Of a DNA stretch of 49,753 bases, positions 1 through 8,058 are shown one piece after another. The stretch's first letter is position 1, and each line of letters begins with the position of its first letter. This DNA is from Clostridia bacterium (GTDB taxonomy: Bacteria; Bacillota; Clostridia; Oscillospirales; CAG-272), in assembly GCA_017547655.1 (NCBI GenBank), contig JAFYPF010000032.1, positions 1 to 49,753 on the forward strand. Direction: 5' to 3'. A model generated the notes under the pieces. That model searched no databases, was not told the DNA's origin, and saw nothing but the letters and a program-made list of their open reading frames with translations. The translations under genes and the position numbers were made by a program.

Positions 1-120
1 AGTTCTTTGCCAAGCTTTCTACGAAAGCTGCGCTGACAGCTCCCCCCAAAGTGGGAGCCTTGGGGTTCGTACAAACCAGAGAGGCAAAGTTCTTTGCCAA
101 GCTTTCTTTCAAGAAAGCGG
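1..120. repeat. Intergenic direct repeat with hairpins
   Basis: A 20-nt sequence beginning AGTTCTTTGCC occurs exactly at 1-20 and again at 88-107. Each copy runs into a small hairpin: GCTTTC/GAAAGC after the first and GCTTTCTT/AAGAAAGC (101-119) after the second. The stretch between holds a GC-rich segment around 39-65. No gene is visible on either strand. This resembles the short dispersed intergenic repeats of Clostridia genomes; the family is not named here because no genome comparison is possible. Confidence 0.5.
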
Positions 121-152
121 AAAATCCCGAGAGAAATATTTCTCTCGGGATT
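119..152 (-). terminator. Terminator of the 2-oxoacid dehydrogenase operon
   Basis: A 12-bp perfect stem AATCCCGAGAGA (123-134) / TCTCTCGGGATT (141-152) is followed on the minus strand by TTTT. It lies 25 nt after the stop of the fused E1 gene, which is the last gene of the operon. Confidence 0.85.
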
Positions 153-177
153 GATTTGGTTTTATCTTAAGTTAAGA

Positions 178-2661
178 TTAAACACCCATCTTGTATCTTT
201 CGATCTTTTCTACATCGCTGAAGTTGTGTGTTGCAACATAGCCGGGAATAGGCATAATCTTTTCGTGGATGCAGTCGATAATCGTATCGGGATAGGGGAA
301 GAATGCAGTTTCGAGCTCGTGCGCAGGAGTAATCCAGTTACGTGAACCGAGAGCAATTGCGGGAGCATCGAGGTAATCGAATGCGAGTTCGGAGATATTA
401 GCAGCCATATCCTTCATGATAGAGCCGCGTTCTACAGCGTCGCCAACGATAACAATCTTACCGGTCTTCTTGACGGATTCAATAACCTTTGTGTAATCGA
501 AAGGAACGATTGAACGTGTATCAATAACTTCTGCAGAAATACCATACTTTTCTTCGAGAGTCTTTGCAGCCTCGAGTGCACGGTAAAGAACAGCGCCGAC
601 AGTAAGAATTGTAATATCCTTACCTTCTTTCTTAACGTCGGGATCGCCCATTGTAATTTCATAAGTGCCTTCGGGAACGCCACCGGCCATAAATTCTTCG
701 CCCTTGTCGTAAATTCTTTGAGATTCAAAGAATACAACGGGGTCGGTTCCTTCGAGAGCTGCAGTCATGAGACCTTTAGCATCTGCGGGGGTAGATGGGA
801 ATACAACTTTAAGTCCGGGAATATGAGCAGCGAGAGCTGTCCAATCCTGAGAGTGCTGTGCGCCGTATTTAGAACCAACGGAAACACGGAGAACGATAGG
901 CATCTTGAGGATACCTGCAGACATTGACTGCCATTTAGCCATCTGGTTGAAAATTTCGTCGCCTGCGCAACCCATAAAGTCAGCGTACATAAGTTCAACG
1001 ATTGCACGACCGCCGCACATTGCGTAACCAACTGCAGAACCAACAATTGCAGACTCGGAAATGGGGGCGTTGAAGAATCTGTGATAAGGAATAGCTTCGG
1101 TCATCTTCTTGTATACACCGAATGCGCCGCCCCAGTCTCTGTTGTCTTCGCCGTAAGCGATGAGCGTGGGATCGTCGTAGAATTTATCAATAATCGGTTC
1201 AGCGAGACCGTCTCTGATGTTGTACATTTTCATCTTGGAAACGGGTTTGCCGTTTTCATCTGTAGCTGTACGAATCTTACCCTTAATTTCTTTAACACGA
1301 GGACATTCTTCCTTGGGAACGAGCATTTCTGCTTCTCTTGAAGGATCCATGCTCTTAACCCTTTCGTTAGAGAACATAATGGAAGAAATAGCTTCGGGGT
1401 TCTTTGTGAGATCCATACGAGGAGAAATTTCATCGTTGATAGCGAGCTTCATAACTGCTGTCATACGGTTGATGATATCTTCGTCGATAGCTGCGAATTC
1501 AGCTTCTGTAGCAACCTTGCCCTTAATCATTTTAGCCTTGTAAGCTGCGATAGGATCTGCTGCAATCCATGCGTCGATTTCTTCTTGTGTTCTGTATGTG
1601 GAAGAGTCGGAAGGAGAGTGGCCGGATACACGGTATGTTACAACATCGAGAAGAGCGGGGCCCTTACCTGCAAGAAGGAGCTCTTTCTTTCTTGAAACAG
1701 CGTCAATAACTGCGAAAGGATCGTAACCGTTTACTCTTTCTGCGTGCATCATATCGGGGTTAAATCCGGCACCCAAACGTGCAGCCATATCGTAACCCAT
1801 AGTTTCGCCTCTGGTCTGACCGCCCATACCGTAGCTGTTGTTAAATACGTTGAAGAGGATGGGGAGTCCGCCGTCGGGATACTTGCCGTCCATGCCCCAG
1901 AGCTTTGTAATCTGGTCCATAGAAGCAAAGTTAAAGGATTCGAGAACAGGACCACGACCGAGAGCGCCGTCGCCGGAATTAGCAATAACGATACCGGGCT
2001 TGTGGTTAGCTCTCTTGTAAAGAGCGGCACCGAGCGCGATGGGGCCTGAACCACCAACGATAGCGTTGTTAGGCATAAGACCGAAAGGAATGAAGAATGC
2101 GTGCATAGAACCGCCGAGTCCCTTGTTGAAACCTGTTGTTCTTGCAAATATTTCAGCCAATGCGCCGTAAAGAATAAAGTTCTTTGCGAGTTCCTTTATA
2201 TCGGAAGAGGGCATATGCTTTTCAACGATAGAGAGAAGTGTACCACCGAGGAACTCCTTCATAATATCGTAAACTTCTTTTTCGTCAAGCTTGTGAATAG
2301 AAGATAAGCTCTTTGCAATAATTTCGCCGTGGCTTCTGTGAGAGCCGAAAGAGAAGTCGTTCATATCGAGAGCGTAAGCTTCACCAACTGCGGATGCTTC
2401 CTGACCGATGGAAAGGTGAGCGGGTCCGGGGTTGTTGTACTCAACGCCGTTGTATGCGGACTTTGTCTTAACTTCGTTAAGCATTGTCTCGAATTCACGA
2501 ATAACGCGCATATCGTGATAGATACGCATCATATCATCTTTTGTATAAATTTTCTTTTCTTCTGCAAGTGTTTTCTTGTACTGGCAGACGGGAATGTCCT
2601 TGAAGCTGATAAATCCGGGTTCAAAGACTTTGCCGGGATCTACATATTGACTCTTAGGCAT
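178..2661 (-). CDS. Fused E1 alpha-beta component of a 2-oxoacid (pyruvate/acetoin-type) dehydrogenase complex
   Basis: Thiamine-diphosphate dehydrogenase, 827 residues. It is expected to decarboxylate a 2-oxoacid (or split acetoin) and pass the acyl group to the lipoyl E2 encoded upstream. Residues about 45-400 match the E1 alpha chain, with the TPP/Mg motif GDGALGRGP ending in NN about 30 residues later. Residues about 480-815 match the E1 beta chain, with SESAIVGSAVGYAM, ELMYADF and the HS pair in YGAQHSQDW. Most complexes encode these as two genes; here they are one chain with a linker of about 80 residues. The ATG at 2661 has AAAAGGAG 9 nt upstream. The true substrate cannot be told from motifs: pyruvate, branched-chain oxoacid and acetoin enzymes share them. 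It lies last in the operon, 160 nt after E3. Confidence 0.9.
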   Translation of the reverse strand: MPKSQYVDPGKVFEPGFISFKDIPVCQYKKTLAEEKKIYTKDDMMRIYHDMRVIREFETMLNEVKTKSAYNGVEYNNPGPAHLSIGQEASAVGEAYALDMNDFSFGSHRSHGEIIAKSLSSIHKLDEKEVYDIMKEFLGGTLLSIVEKHMPSSDIKELAKNFILYGALAEIFARTTGFNKGLGGSMHAFFIPFGLMPNNAIVGGSGPIALGAALYKRANHKPGIVIANSGDGALGRGPVLESFNFASMDQITKLWGMDGKYPDGGLPILFNVFNNSYGMGGQTRGETMGYDMAARLGAGFNPDMMHAERVNGYDPFAVIDAVSRKKELLLAGKGPALLDVVTYRVSGHSPSDSSTYRTQEEIDAWIAADPIAAYKAKMIKGKVATEAEFAAIDEDIINRMTAVMKLAINDEISPRMDLTKNPEAISSIMFSNERVKSMDPSREAEMLVPKEECPRVKEIKGKIRTATDENGKPVSKMKMYNIRDGLAEPIIDKFYDDPTLIAYGEDNRDWGGAFGVYKKMTEAIPYHRFFNAPISESAIVGSAVGYAMCGGRAIVELMYADFMGCAGDEIFNQMAKWQSMSAGILKMPIVLRVSVGSKYGAQHSQDWTALAAHIPGLKVVFPSTPADAKGLMTAALEGTDPVVFFESQRIYDKGEEFMAGGVPEGTYEITMGDPDVKKEGKDITILTVGAVLYRALEAAKTLEEKYGISAEVIDTRSIVPFDYTKVIESVKKTGKIVIVGDAVERGSIMKDMAANISELAFDYLDAPAIALGSRNWITPAHELETAFFPYPDTIIDCIHEKIMPIPGYVATHNFSDVEKIERYKMGV

Positions 2662-2821
2662 AATTTTTATCTCCTTTTCAGAATTTATATTAGTTTATTT
2701 TTTTGTTTGCGGGAGGGGAATCCCCTCCCATATAAAGTCAGTACATAAAGTTTTTGCGGTTTCCAAATGGGCTTTTTTCAAAAAGACTCTTTGGCGGGGA
2801 ACGGGGCGGCGCCCCAATCAA
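2662..2821. repeat. GC-rich palindromic spacer inside the dehydrogenase operon
   Basis: The 160-nt gap between E3 and E1 is unlike the 31-37 nt gaps elsewhere in the operon. It holds two palindromes: GGGAGGGG/CCCCTCCC at 2711-2729 and GGGGC/GCCCC near 2804-2816. Neither is followed by a U-run on the minus strand, so neither is a good intrinsic terminator. It may be an inserted repeat or an mRNA-processing or stability element separating E1 from E2/E3. Confidence 0.45.
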
Positions 2822-4183
2822 TTATATTTGGAAGAGACCTTCTCTGATAACTTCACAAACTGTAGGATGCGGGAATACCATCTTATGAACGTCTTCAACA
2901 CGCATCTCGTTTTCTACCATCATAGCTGCTCCGTAAATAATCTCGGAAGCATAAGTACCAATCATATGAACGCCGAGGATGGTGCGGTGGTTCTTGTCGA
3001 TAATAATCTTAACAATACCGTCTCCGCCTTCATTTTCTGCTATATATCTGCCGGAGTAACGAAGTGTAAAGCTTTCTACCTTTGCATCAAGTCCTTTAGC
3101 CTTAACTGTTTCGGATGTTTCGCCTACGCTTGCAACCTCGGGGTTGGTATAAATAACAGCGGGAATAGCGTTGTAATTAACCTTGTCCTTTTTGCCGAGG
3201 ATATTGTTAATGCAAACTTCGCCTTCGCGGTAAGCTGTATGCGCGAGCATTGACTTGCCGTTAATGTCGCCTGCAGCCCAAACACCGGGAACGTTGGTCT
3301 TTCCGTCTTCGCCTGTAACGATAGCGCCTCTCTCGGTAAGAACACCGATGTTTTCAAGTCCAAGTCCTGCAGTAGAGGGACGTCTGCCGATTGAAACGAG
3401 AACGCAGTCAGCCTTAACTGTTTTAGCTTCGCCGTTAATTTCATAGTTAACGCAGTCGGTACCTACTGATGTAACCTTTGCAGAAAGGAGGAATTCAATG
3501 CCTTTCTTTTTATAGTTCTTAAGAAGGATGGCAGAAATTTCGCCGTCTGTAGGACCTGCTATATGGTCGAGCATTTCAATAACCTTAACGTTTGAGCCGA
3601 TAGAGTTAAAGTAGCTTGCCATTTCAAGACCGATAACACCGCCGCCGATTACTACGAGTTCCTTCGGAACGGTAGTCATATCGAGGATTTCGCGATTAGT
3701 CTTTGCGAAACCGGAAGCAACTGCTTCTCTGAGACCGGGAATGGGGGGAACTGCAGCTTCAGAACCTGCGCAGATAAGAAGCTGTTTTCCTGTGTATTCC
3801 TTGTCGCCTGCTTTAACAACAAAGCCTTCAGCAGTCTTTTCTTTAATCTCTGCAAGTTCTTTTACAACCTCAACGCCTGCTCTCTTCATAGTGCCTTCAA
3901 TACCGGAAACGAGAGTCTTTACAACCTTGCCTTTTCTTTCAACAACCTTTGCGTGGTCGATAGATGCGCCGTCAAACTTAACGCCGTAAGCTTCGCTGTG
4001 CTTTGCGTAATCATAAATCTTTGCAGAATAGAGTAATGTTTTGGTGGGTATACAACCCTCGTTAAGACAAACACCGCCCATAGCGCGTTTTTCTATAACG
4101 AGTGTCTTAAGACCGCCGTGTGCGGCTTTTTCGGCTGCGTTATAACCTGCAGGTCCGCCGCCGATTACAATAAGATCGTACAT
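2822..4183 (-). CDS. lpdA: Dihydrolipoyl dehydrogenase (E3)
   Basis: FAD flavoprotein, 453 residues, that reoxidises the dihydrolipoyl arm of E2 and passes electrons to NAD+. Visible signatures are the N-terminal dinucleotide fold VIGGGPAGYNAAEKA, the redox-active disulfide in GGVCLNEGCIPTKT (Cys39 and Cys44), a second Rossmann motif VVIGGGVIGLEMASYF for NAD, the FAD motif AAGDI, and the C-terminal HPT..E pair of the dimer interface (PHPTVCEVIREGLF). Length is normal for the family. It lacks an N-terminal lipoyl domain, which some clostridial E3 proteins carry. Start ATG at 4183 follows AAAGGAAG. It sits 31 nt after E2 and is certainly co-transcribed with it. Confidence 0.95.
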   Translation of the reverse strand: MYDLIVIGGGPAGYNAAEKAAHGGLKTLVIEKRAMGGVCLNEGCIPTKTLLYSAKIYDYAKHSEAYGVKFDGASIDHAKVVERKGKVVKTLVSGIEGTMKRAGVEVVKELAEIKEKTAEGFVVKAGDKEYTGKQLLICAGSEAAVPPIPGLREAVASGFAKTNREILDMTTVPKELVVIGGGVIGLEMASYFNSIGSNVKVIEMLDHIAGPTDGEISAILLKNYKKKGIEFLLSAKVTSVGTDCVNYEINGEAKTVKADCVLVSIGRRPSTAGLGLENIGVLTERGAIVTGEDGKTNVPGVWAAGDINGKSMLAHTAYREGEVCINNILGKKDKVNYNAIPAVIYTNPEVASVGETSETVKAKGLDAKVESFTLRYSGRYIAENEGGDGIVKIIIDKNHRTILGVHMIGTYASEIIYGAAMMVENEMRVEDVHKMVFPHPTVCEVIREGLFQI

Positions 4184-4214
4184 TTATAATACTTCCTTTC
4201 TTATATAGGATAAC

Positions 4215-5528
4215 TTATTTAGCCATAAGAAGGTTAAAGTTCTCGAGGTTTGTGCAAAGTTCCTTGAGGAATCTTGCGGCGGGAGCACCGTCAAGCGCTC
4301 TGTGGTCGAAGGTAAGAGAAAGTCCCATAGCATCGTAGAATACATCCTGACCGTTTACTTGCTTTACGCGGCGGGTAATGTTACATACTCCGAGAATACA
4401 AGTCTGGGGAGGATTGATAACCGGAGTGAAGCTTTCAATTCCCATAGCTCCGAGGTTTGTAACTGTAAATGTACCGCCGGAAAGGAGGTCGGGGCTGATA
4501 GAACCGCCCTGTGCAGCCTTGATAACTGTTCTTGCATTTGCAGAAAGCTCGTTAAGGCTCATTTTGTCAGCGTTAAATACAGTAGGAACGAGAAGTCCTC
4601 TTTCTGTGTCAACAGCAATACCGAGGTTAACATTGTTAAAGTATCTCATCTTATCGCCAAGGAAGTGCGTGTTGCAATCCTTGTGGTTCTTCAATGTCTT
4701 TGCGACTGCAAAGAGTACCATATCGTTAAATGTAATATTGTTGAGTCCCATAGCTTCGGCGTTCTGCTTAAGAAGCGCGCGGTATTCCATAAGCTGTGTT
4801 GCGTCGAAAGATGCGTTGAGCGTAAGTTGAGCCATGGAAGAAAGGGATTCGTGCATAGACTTTGCAATAACCTTTCTTACGTTGGAAAGTTTTACGTCTT
4901 CGTATTCAGCAACGGGAGCTGCAGCGGGAGCGGCTGCAGAAATGGGAGCTTCTGCTGTTTCAGCGGCGGGAGCAACACCTGTCTTCATAAATGCTTCGTA
5001 CTGTTCGGGTGTAAGTCTCTGACCGTTGTCAAGAAGTCTGTTTACGTCTCTTTCAATAATTCTGCCGTTAGGACCTGTGGGGGTAGCCTGAGAAAGATCT
5101 GCATAAGTCTTGTTCGCAAGGTTCTTCGCTCTGGGGCTGATCTTCATCATACCGTCCTTATCGGCGCTTTTTGTTTCAACAACAACTTCTTCTTTCTTAA
5201 CCTCTTCCTTCTTTTCTTCTGCGGGCGCTGCGGCTTCAACGGGAACAGCTTCCGCATTAGCATTAGGCATTAGGGCGCTTATATCTTCGCCTTCGTTACC
5301 GATAATACATACGGGTTCAAGGCAGGGTACGTCATCGCCTTCTTCTGCAAAAACCGCAAGAAGAGTACCTGCAACTGTTGCGGGTTCATCAAAAGACGAC
5401 TTGTCTGTTTCGTAAGAGAAGAGTACGTCGCCTTCAGCAACGGCATCTCCTTTTTTCTTTTTCCATTCGGTAATGACGCAGCTTTCGACGGACTGTCCTT
5501 GGCGCGGCATTATAACTAATGTTGCCAT
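4215..5528 (-). CDS. Dihydrolipoamide acyltransferase (E2) of the 2-oxoacid dehydrogenase complex
   Basis: Core acyltransferase of the complex, 437 residues. Residues 1-76 form a single lipoyl domain with the lipoylated lysine in ETDKSSFD (Lys43). An Ala/Pro/Glu/Lys-rich linker follows, then a peripheral subunit-binding domain at about 133-172 (KISPRAKNLA...GPNGRIIERDV), a second Ala/Pro linker, and the catalytic domain from about 215. The active-site HxxxDG motif is present as DHRALDG near the C terminus. The start is set at ATG 5528 because GGAGGT lies 7 nt upstream; a longer frame opening with TTG at 5543 would place that site inside the gene. It is 37 nt after the DeoR-type gene. No lipoate attachment enzyme is encoded in the window. 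Confidence 0.93.
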   Translation of the reverse strand: MATLVIMPRQGQSVESCVITEWKKKKGDAVAEGDVLFSYETDKSSFDEPATVAGTLLAVFAEEGDDVPCLEPVCIIGNEGEDISALMPNANAEAVPVEAAAPAEEKKEEVKKEEVVVETKSADKDGMMKISPRAKNLANKTYADLSQATPTGPNGRIIERDVNRLLDNGQRLTPEQYEAFMKTGVAPAAETAEAPISAAAPAAAPVAEYEDVKLSNVRKVIAKSMHESLSSMAQLTLNASFDATQLMEYRALLKQNAEAMGLNNITFNDMVLFAVAKTLKNHKDCNTHFLGDKMRYFNNVNLGIAVDTERGLLVPTVFNADKMSLNELSANARTVIKAAQGGSISPDLLSGGTFTVTNLGAMGIESFTPVINPPQTCILGVCNITRRVKQVNGQDVFYDAMGLSLTFDHRALDGAPAARFLKELCTNLENFNLLMAK

Positions 5529-5565
5529 AAGTTTTACCTCCAAAAATATATATATTAAAGATTTT

Positions 5566-6330
5566 TTATGCTCGAATTATTTGTACGTCGTGTTTGACGG
5601 CAAGCTCTTCTATGTCTCTCGGAAGAGTTCCGTTTGTAATAATTGCGGAAATATTTTCCAAAGCGCAGAATGTATAAGGCAGACTCTTGTCGAGCTTTGA
5701 TGTGTCAAGGAGAACTATAATCTTTCTCGCCTTTTCAACTATCATTTTCTTCAGCTCGCATTCGCTGTAGTTGCCGCAGGTAAGTCCTGTCTGTGCATCT
5801 GCTCCGGAAGGAACTATAAACGCAATGTCAATGTTAATATCTTCAAGGAAGCGCAAAGCTTGTGTTCCGGAGACCGAAATGTTATCTCTGTTAAGCATAC
5901 CGCCAACGAGGTTTACTAACGTCTGCTTTTTGTTGAGCAATTCGATAGCAATGTTTGGACCTGTGGTGGTTATAGTGAGTCTGTCTTCGGGAAGAAGAGA
6001 CGCCATTTTCATCATAGTCGTACCGGAGTCAAGAAATATTGAACGGCCGGTTTCGAGTAGTTCGATAGCTTTTTTTGCAAGAGCTTCTTTGGCGGGAATG
6101 TTTTTTTGCATACGGCTTGGGAATTCCTCTTCCATTGAAGTTGTAATAAACTTCATAGAACGTGCGCCGCCTCGAACTTTTATTGCCTCGCCTTGCTGTT
6201 CGAAATAGTCTATGTCACGTCTGATAGTCATACTCGAAACGTCGGGGAAAAGCTCTACAAGCTCATTCAAAGATACAAATGGCTTTGAATGAAGCATATC
6301 TTTAATGATTTTTCTTCTTTCGGAATGCAT
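5566..6330 (-). CDS. DeoR-family transcriptional regulator of the dehydrogenase operon
   Basis: DNA-binding repressor-type protein, 254 residues. The N-terminal winged helix-turn-helix is typical of DeoR (HSERRKIIKDMLHSK then SMTIRRDIDYFEQQGE, residues about 2-57). It is followed by the DeoR C-terminal sensor domain, with the phosphosugar-isomerase-like segments FLDSGTTMMKMA and TTTGPNIAIELL and the late LLDTSKLDK motif. Such proteins usually respond to a phosphorylated sugar or related metabolite. ATG 6330 is preferred over an upstream in-frame start at 6378 because GGGAGA lies about 10 nt before it. It is the first gene of the operon, so it probably controls itself and the E2-E3-E1 genes through the palindrome at 6382-6406. 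The effector is unknown. Confidence 0.9.
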   Translation of the reverse strand: MHSERRKIIKDMLHSKPFVSLNELVELFPDVSSMTIRRDIDYFEQQGEAIKVRGGARSMKFITTSMEEEFPSRMQKNIPAKEALAKKAIELLETGRSIFLDSGTTMMKMASLLPEDRLTITTTGPNIAIELLNKKQTLVNLVGGMLNRDNISVSGTQALRFLEDINIDIAFIVPSGADAQTGLTCGNYSECELKKMIVEKARKIIVLLDTSKLDKSLPYTFCALENISAIITNGTLPRDIEELAVKHDVQIIRA

Positions 6331-6381
6331 AATATGTATTCTCCCTTTATATATTTTGTGAATTTGAGAAAAGTTCACATA

Positions 6382-6406
6382 GTCAATGTTATATTTAACA
6401 TTTGAC
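6382..6406 (-). promoter_or_regulatory. Candidate operator for the DeoR-type regulator
   Basis: An imperfect palindrome whose arms are GTCAATGTTA and TAACATTTGAC (one extra A in one arm) lies just downstream of the -10 box, over the expected transcription start. That position would block polymerase. Assignment to the adjacent DeoR-type protein is inference from position. Confidence 0.6.
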
Positions 6407-6413
6407 CATTTTA

Positions 6414-6442
6414 ATTATATTAGAATCATTTCAAAATGTCAA
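6414..6442 (-). promoter_or_regulatory. Sigma-A promoter of the deoR-E2-E3-E1 operon
   Basis: Minus-strand TTGACA (6437-6442), 17-bp spacer, TATAAT (6414-6419): a perfect consensus promoter. The leader to the regulator start is about 75 nt. Confidence 0.85.
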
Positions 6443-6685
6443 CACCGAAGTCGTAAAAAAACATCATTATAACTATTTTTATTGCATATTTGTTTGTTTT
6501 TTTTGAAAAAATGTTAAAATTTAATATTAAAATTAACAATTGGTTGTTGTGATAAAAAAGCCGTGAGGTATCTTTGGGGTAAATATCCAATTATTTTCAA
6601 CTAATTATAGCATATAATAGGTGGAAATTTAAAGAGGTTTTTGATAAAAAAATATAAGACTCTATGAAGAATATTTATGAAAAAC
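6443..6685. other. AT-rich intergenic stretch
   Basis: No open frame with a ribosome site, no tRNA and no clear hairpin was found here on either strand. It separates the upstream end of the dehydrogenase operon from the terminator of the dacF-like gene. Confidence 0.5.
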
Positions 6686-6724
6686 AAAAAGTAGCCGCTT
6701 TTATTATCAAGCAGCTACTTTTGA
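6686..6724 (-). terminator. Terminator after the dacF-like gene
   Basis: Minus strand AAAAGTAGC ... GCTACTTTTT with an inner GCTT/AAGC extension, followed by GTTTTTC. It lies 13 nt past the stop codon at 6737. Confidence 0.75.
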
Positions 6725-6736
6725 TATTTCTTTAAG

Positions 6737-8053
6737 TTATCTTCTTCTGTTTTTGCGGTATTTGTATCTGTATCTTTTGCTTCTGGTGCGGTTGTGAATT
6801 ATAACCGCAAAGTAAAGCACTGTTACGCTGACAATACAAAGTAAAACTATTCTGAATTTCGGGGATTTTGTAAAATCTTTAATTCTTGCAAGCAGGTACA
6901 GAAGGTTGTTTCTGTCAACGCTGTTTTTGGTTATAAGATCAACCTCGGATAATATTTCACCGTTGTGCGAAAGTGTGATTTTACCCGCAATATAACCCTC
7001 GGGAATAGGGGCGTTGAGAGAGTTTTTATATAATTCAACGTTGCGGACAATATCTTTTTTTACATCAACCGAAGACGGTAAAAAATACTCTACCGATTTT
7101 GCAGGTGAAAGCACGGCGTAGTCAACTTGACTCGAAAGGTTAACGGCTATTTCACATACCATTTCGCCGGAGTCAAGGAGCTTTTTATATTCAAAGTTTT
7201 TAAATGCCCAGTCTATCATTTCATTTGCGGCAATGTAGCTGTATATATTTTCGTTATCATAACTACCGCCCATAAGTACAAAAATGTTGGTCATACTGTC
7301 TTTTTTGACGGCTGTAACGACCACGTGTCCGCCCTCAATGGTTGAACCTGCATTCAAACCCTCGGCTTGCTTGTTTCTGTATTTCGTTTCTACGTTTGTC
7401 GCAATAAGATAGTTGCTGTTATAAATATATCTGGTTTTCGATACGTTTGTTTCGGGGAATACGTATCTTGATACCGAACAAATATCCATATAATCTTTTA
7501 CAAGATATGCGTAACTCGCGAGAATTGCCGTATCCTCGGCTGTGGTATACATATCCGATTCAGGGTATCCCGATGGATTTGTATAGTTCGTATTTTTCAT
7601 TCCGAGCTCGAAAGCCTTTTGATTCATGTTGTCGAGAAACAGTTCGTGGCTTCCCGACATCTCGTATGCAAGAACGTAGGCTGCATCATTTGCACCGCCT
7701 ATAATTACGGCGTATATAAGGTTTTCGATTGATACTATTTCACCGGCTTTGAGCTTAATGTTTTTTCCTTTGAAATTTCCCAGCGCCTCTTCGGTAACGG
7801 TAACGAGGTCTGACATATTATCTCTATACAGCTCAACAGCCAAAATGCCCGTCATAATTTTTGCCGTTGAAGCAGGGTGAATTCGGTCTGCTTCATTTTT
7901 TTTGTAGAGCGTTTTGTCGTTTTCTATATTGTAAACAAAAACGTTCTGAACACCCGACAGGTCGGGCATATCGTCTTCTGCATATACGGTAATTGCCAAA
8001 AGTGTTAATATTAAAATTGTAAAGCTCAAAGATAACAGTATTCTTTTCTTCAC
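6737..8053 (-). CDS. DacF-like D-alanyl-D-alanine carboxypeptidase family protein (S11) with altered catalytic motifs
   Basis: Penicillin-binding-protein fold, 438 residues. It has an N-terminal signal peptide (about 1-25, ending VYAED), a peptidase S11 domain about 28-265, a beta-rich C-terminal domain, a transmembrane helix near 396-416 and an Arg/Lys-rich cytoplasmic tail. The nucleophile motif SxxK is intact (S62-T-A-K65 in HPASTAKIMTG). The SxN motif reads G120-A-N122 (GGANDAAYVLA), and the KTG motif reads N234-A-G236 (EGLNAGSTIEGG). Active carboxypeptidases trim the terminal D-Ala of peptidoglycan stem peptides; with two of three motifs changed this one may be weak, altered in specificity or non-catalytic. 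Start is GTG at 8053, 5 nt after the ribF stop, so the two genes are co-transcribed. Confidence 0.85.
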   Translation of the reverse strand: MKKRILLSLSFTILILTLLAITVYAEDDMPDLSGVQNVFVYNIENDKTLYKKNEADRIHPASTAKIMTGILAVELYRDNMSDLVTVTEEALGNFKGKNIKLKAGEIVSIENLIYAVIIGGANDAAYVLAYEMSGSHELFLDNMNQKAFELGMKNTNYTNPSGYPESDMYTTAEDTAILASYAYLVKDYMDICSVSRYVFPETNVSKTRYIYNSNYLIATNVETKYRNKQAEGLNAGSTIEGGHVVVTAVKKDSMTNIFVLMGGSYDNENIYSYIAANEMIDWAFKNFEYKKLLDSGEMVCEIAVNLSSQVDYAVLSPAKSVEYFLPSSVDVKKDIVRNVELYKNSLNAPIPEGYIAGKITLSHNGEILSEVDLITKNSVDRNNLLYLLARIKDFTKSPKFRIVLLCIVSVTVLYFAVIIHNRTRSKRYRYKYRKNRRR

Positions 8054-8058
8054 CTTTT

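Noticed and set aside
2711-2729. Terminator between E3 and E1
   Set aside because: The stem is strong but the minus strand continues with an A-rich, not U-rich, tract.
4302-5273. 323-codon plus-strand frame opposite E2
   Set aside because: Cys- and Ser-rich translation typical of the antisense of an Ala/Glu-rich gene; the minus strand has the clear E2 domains.
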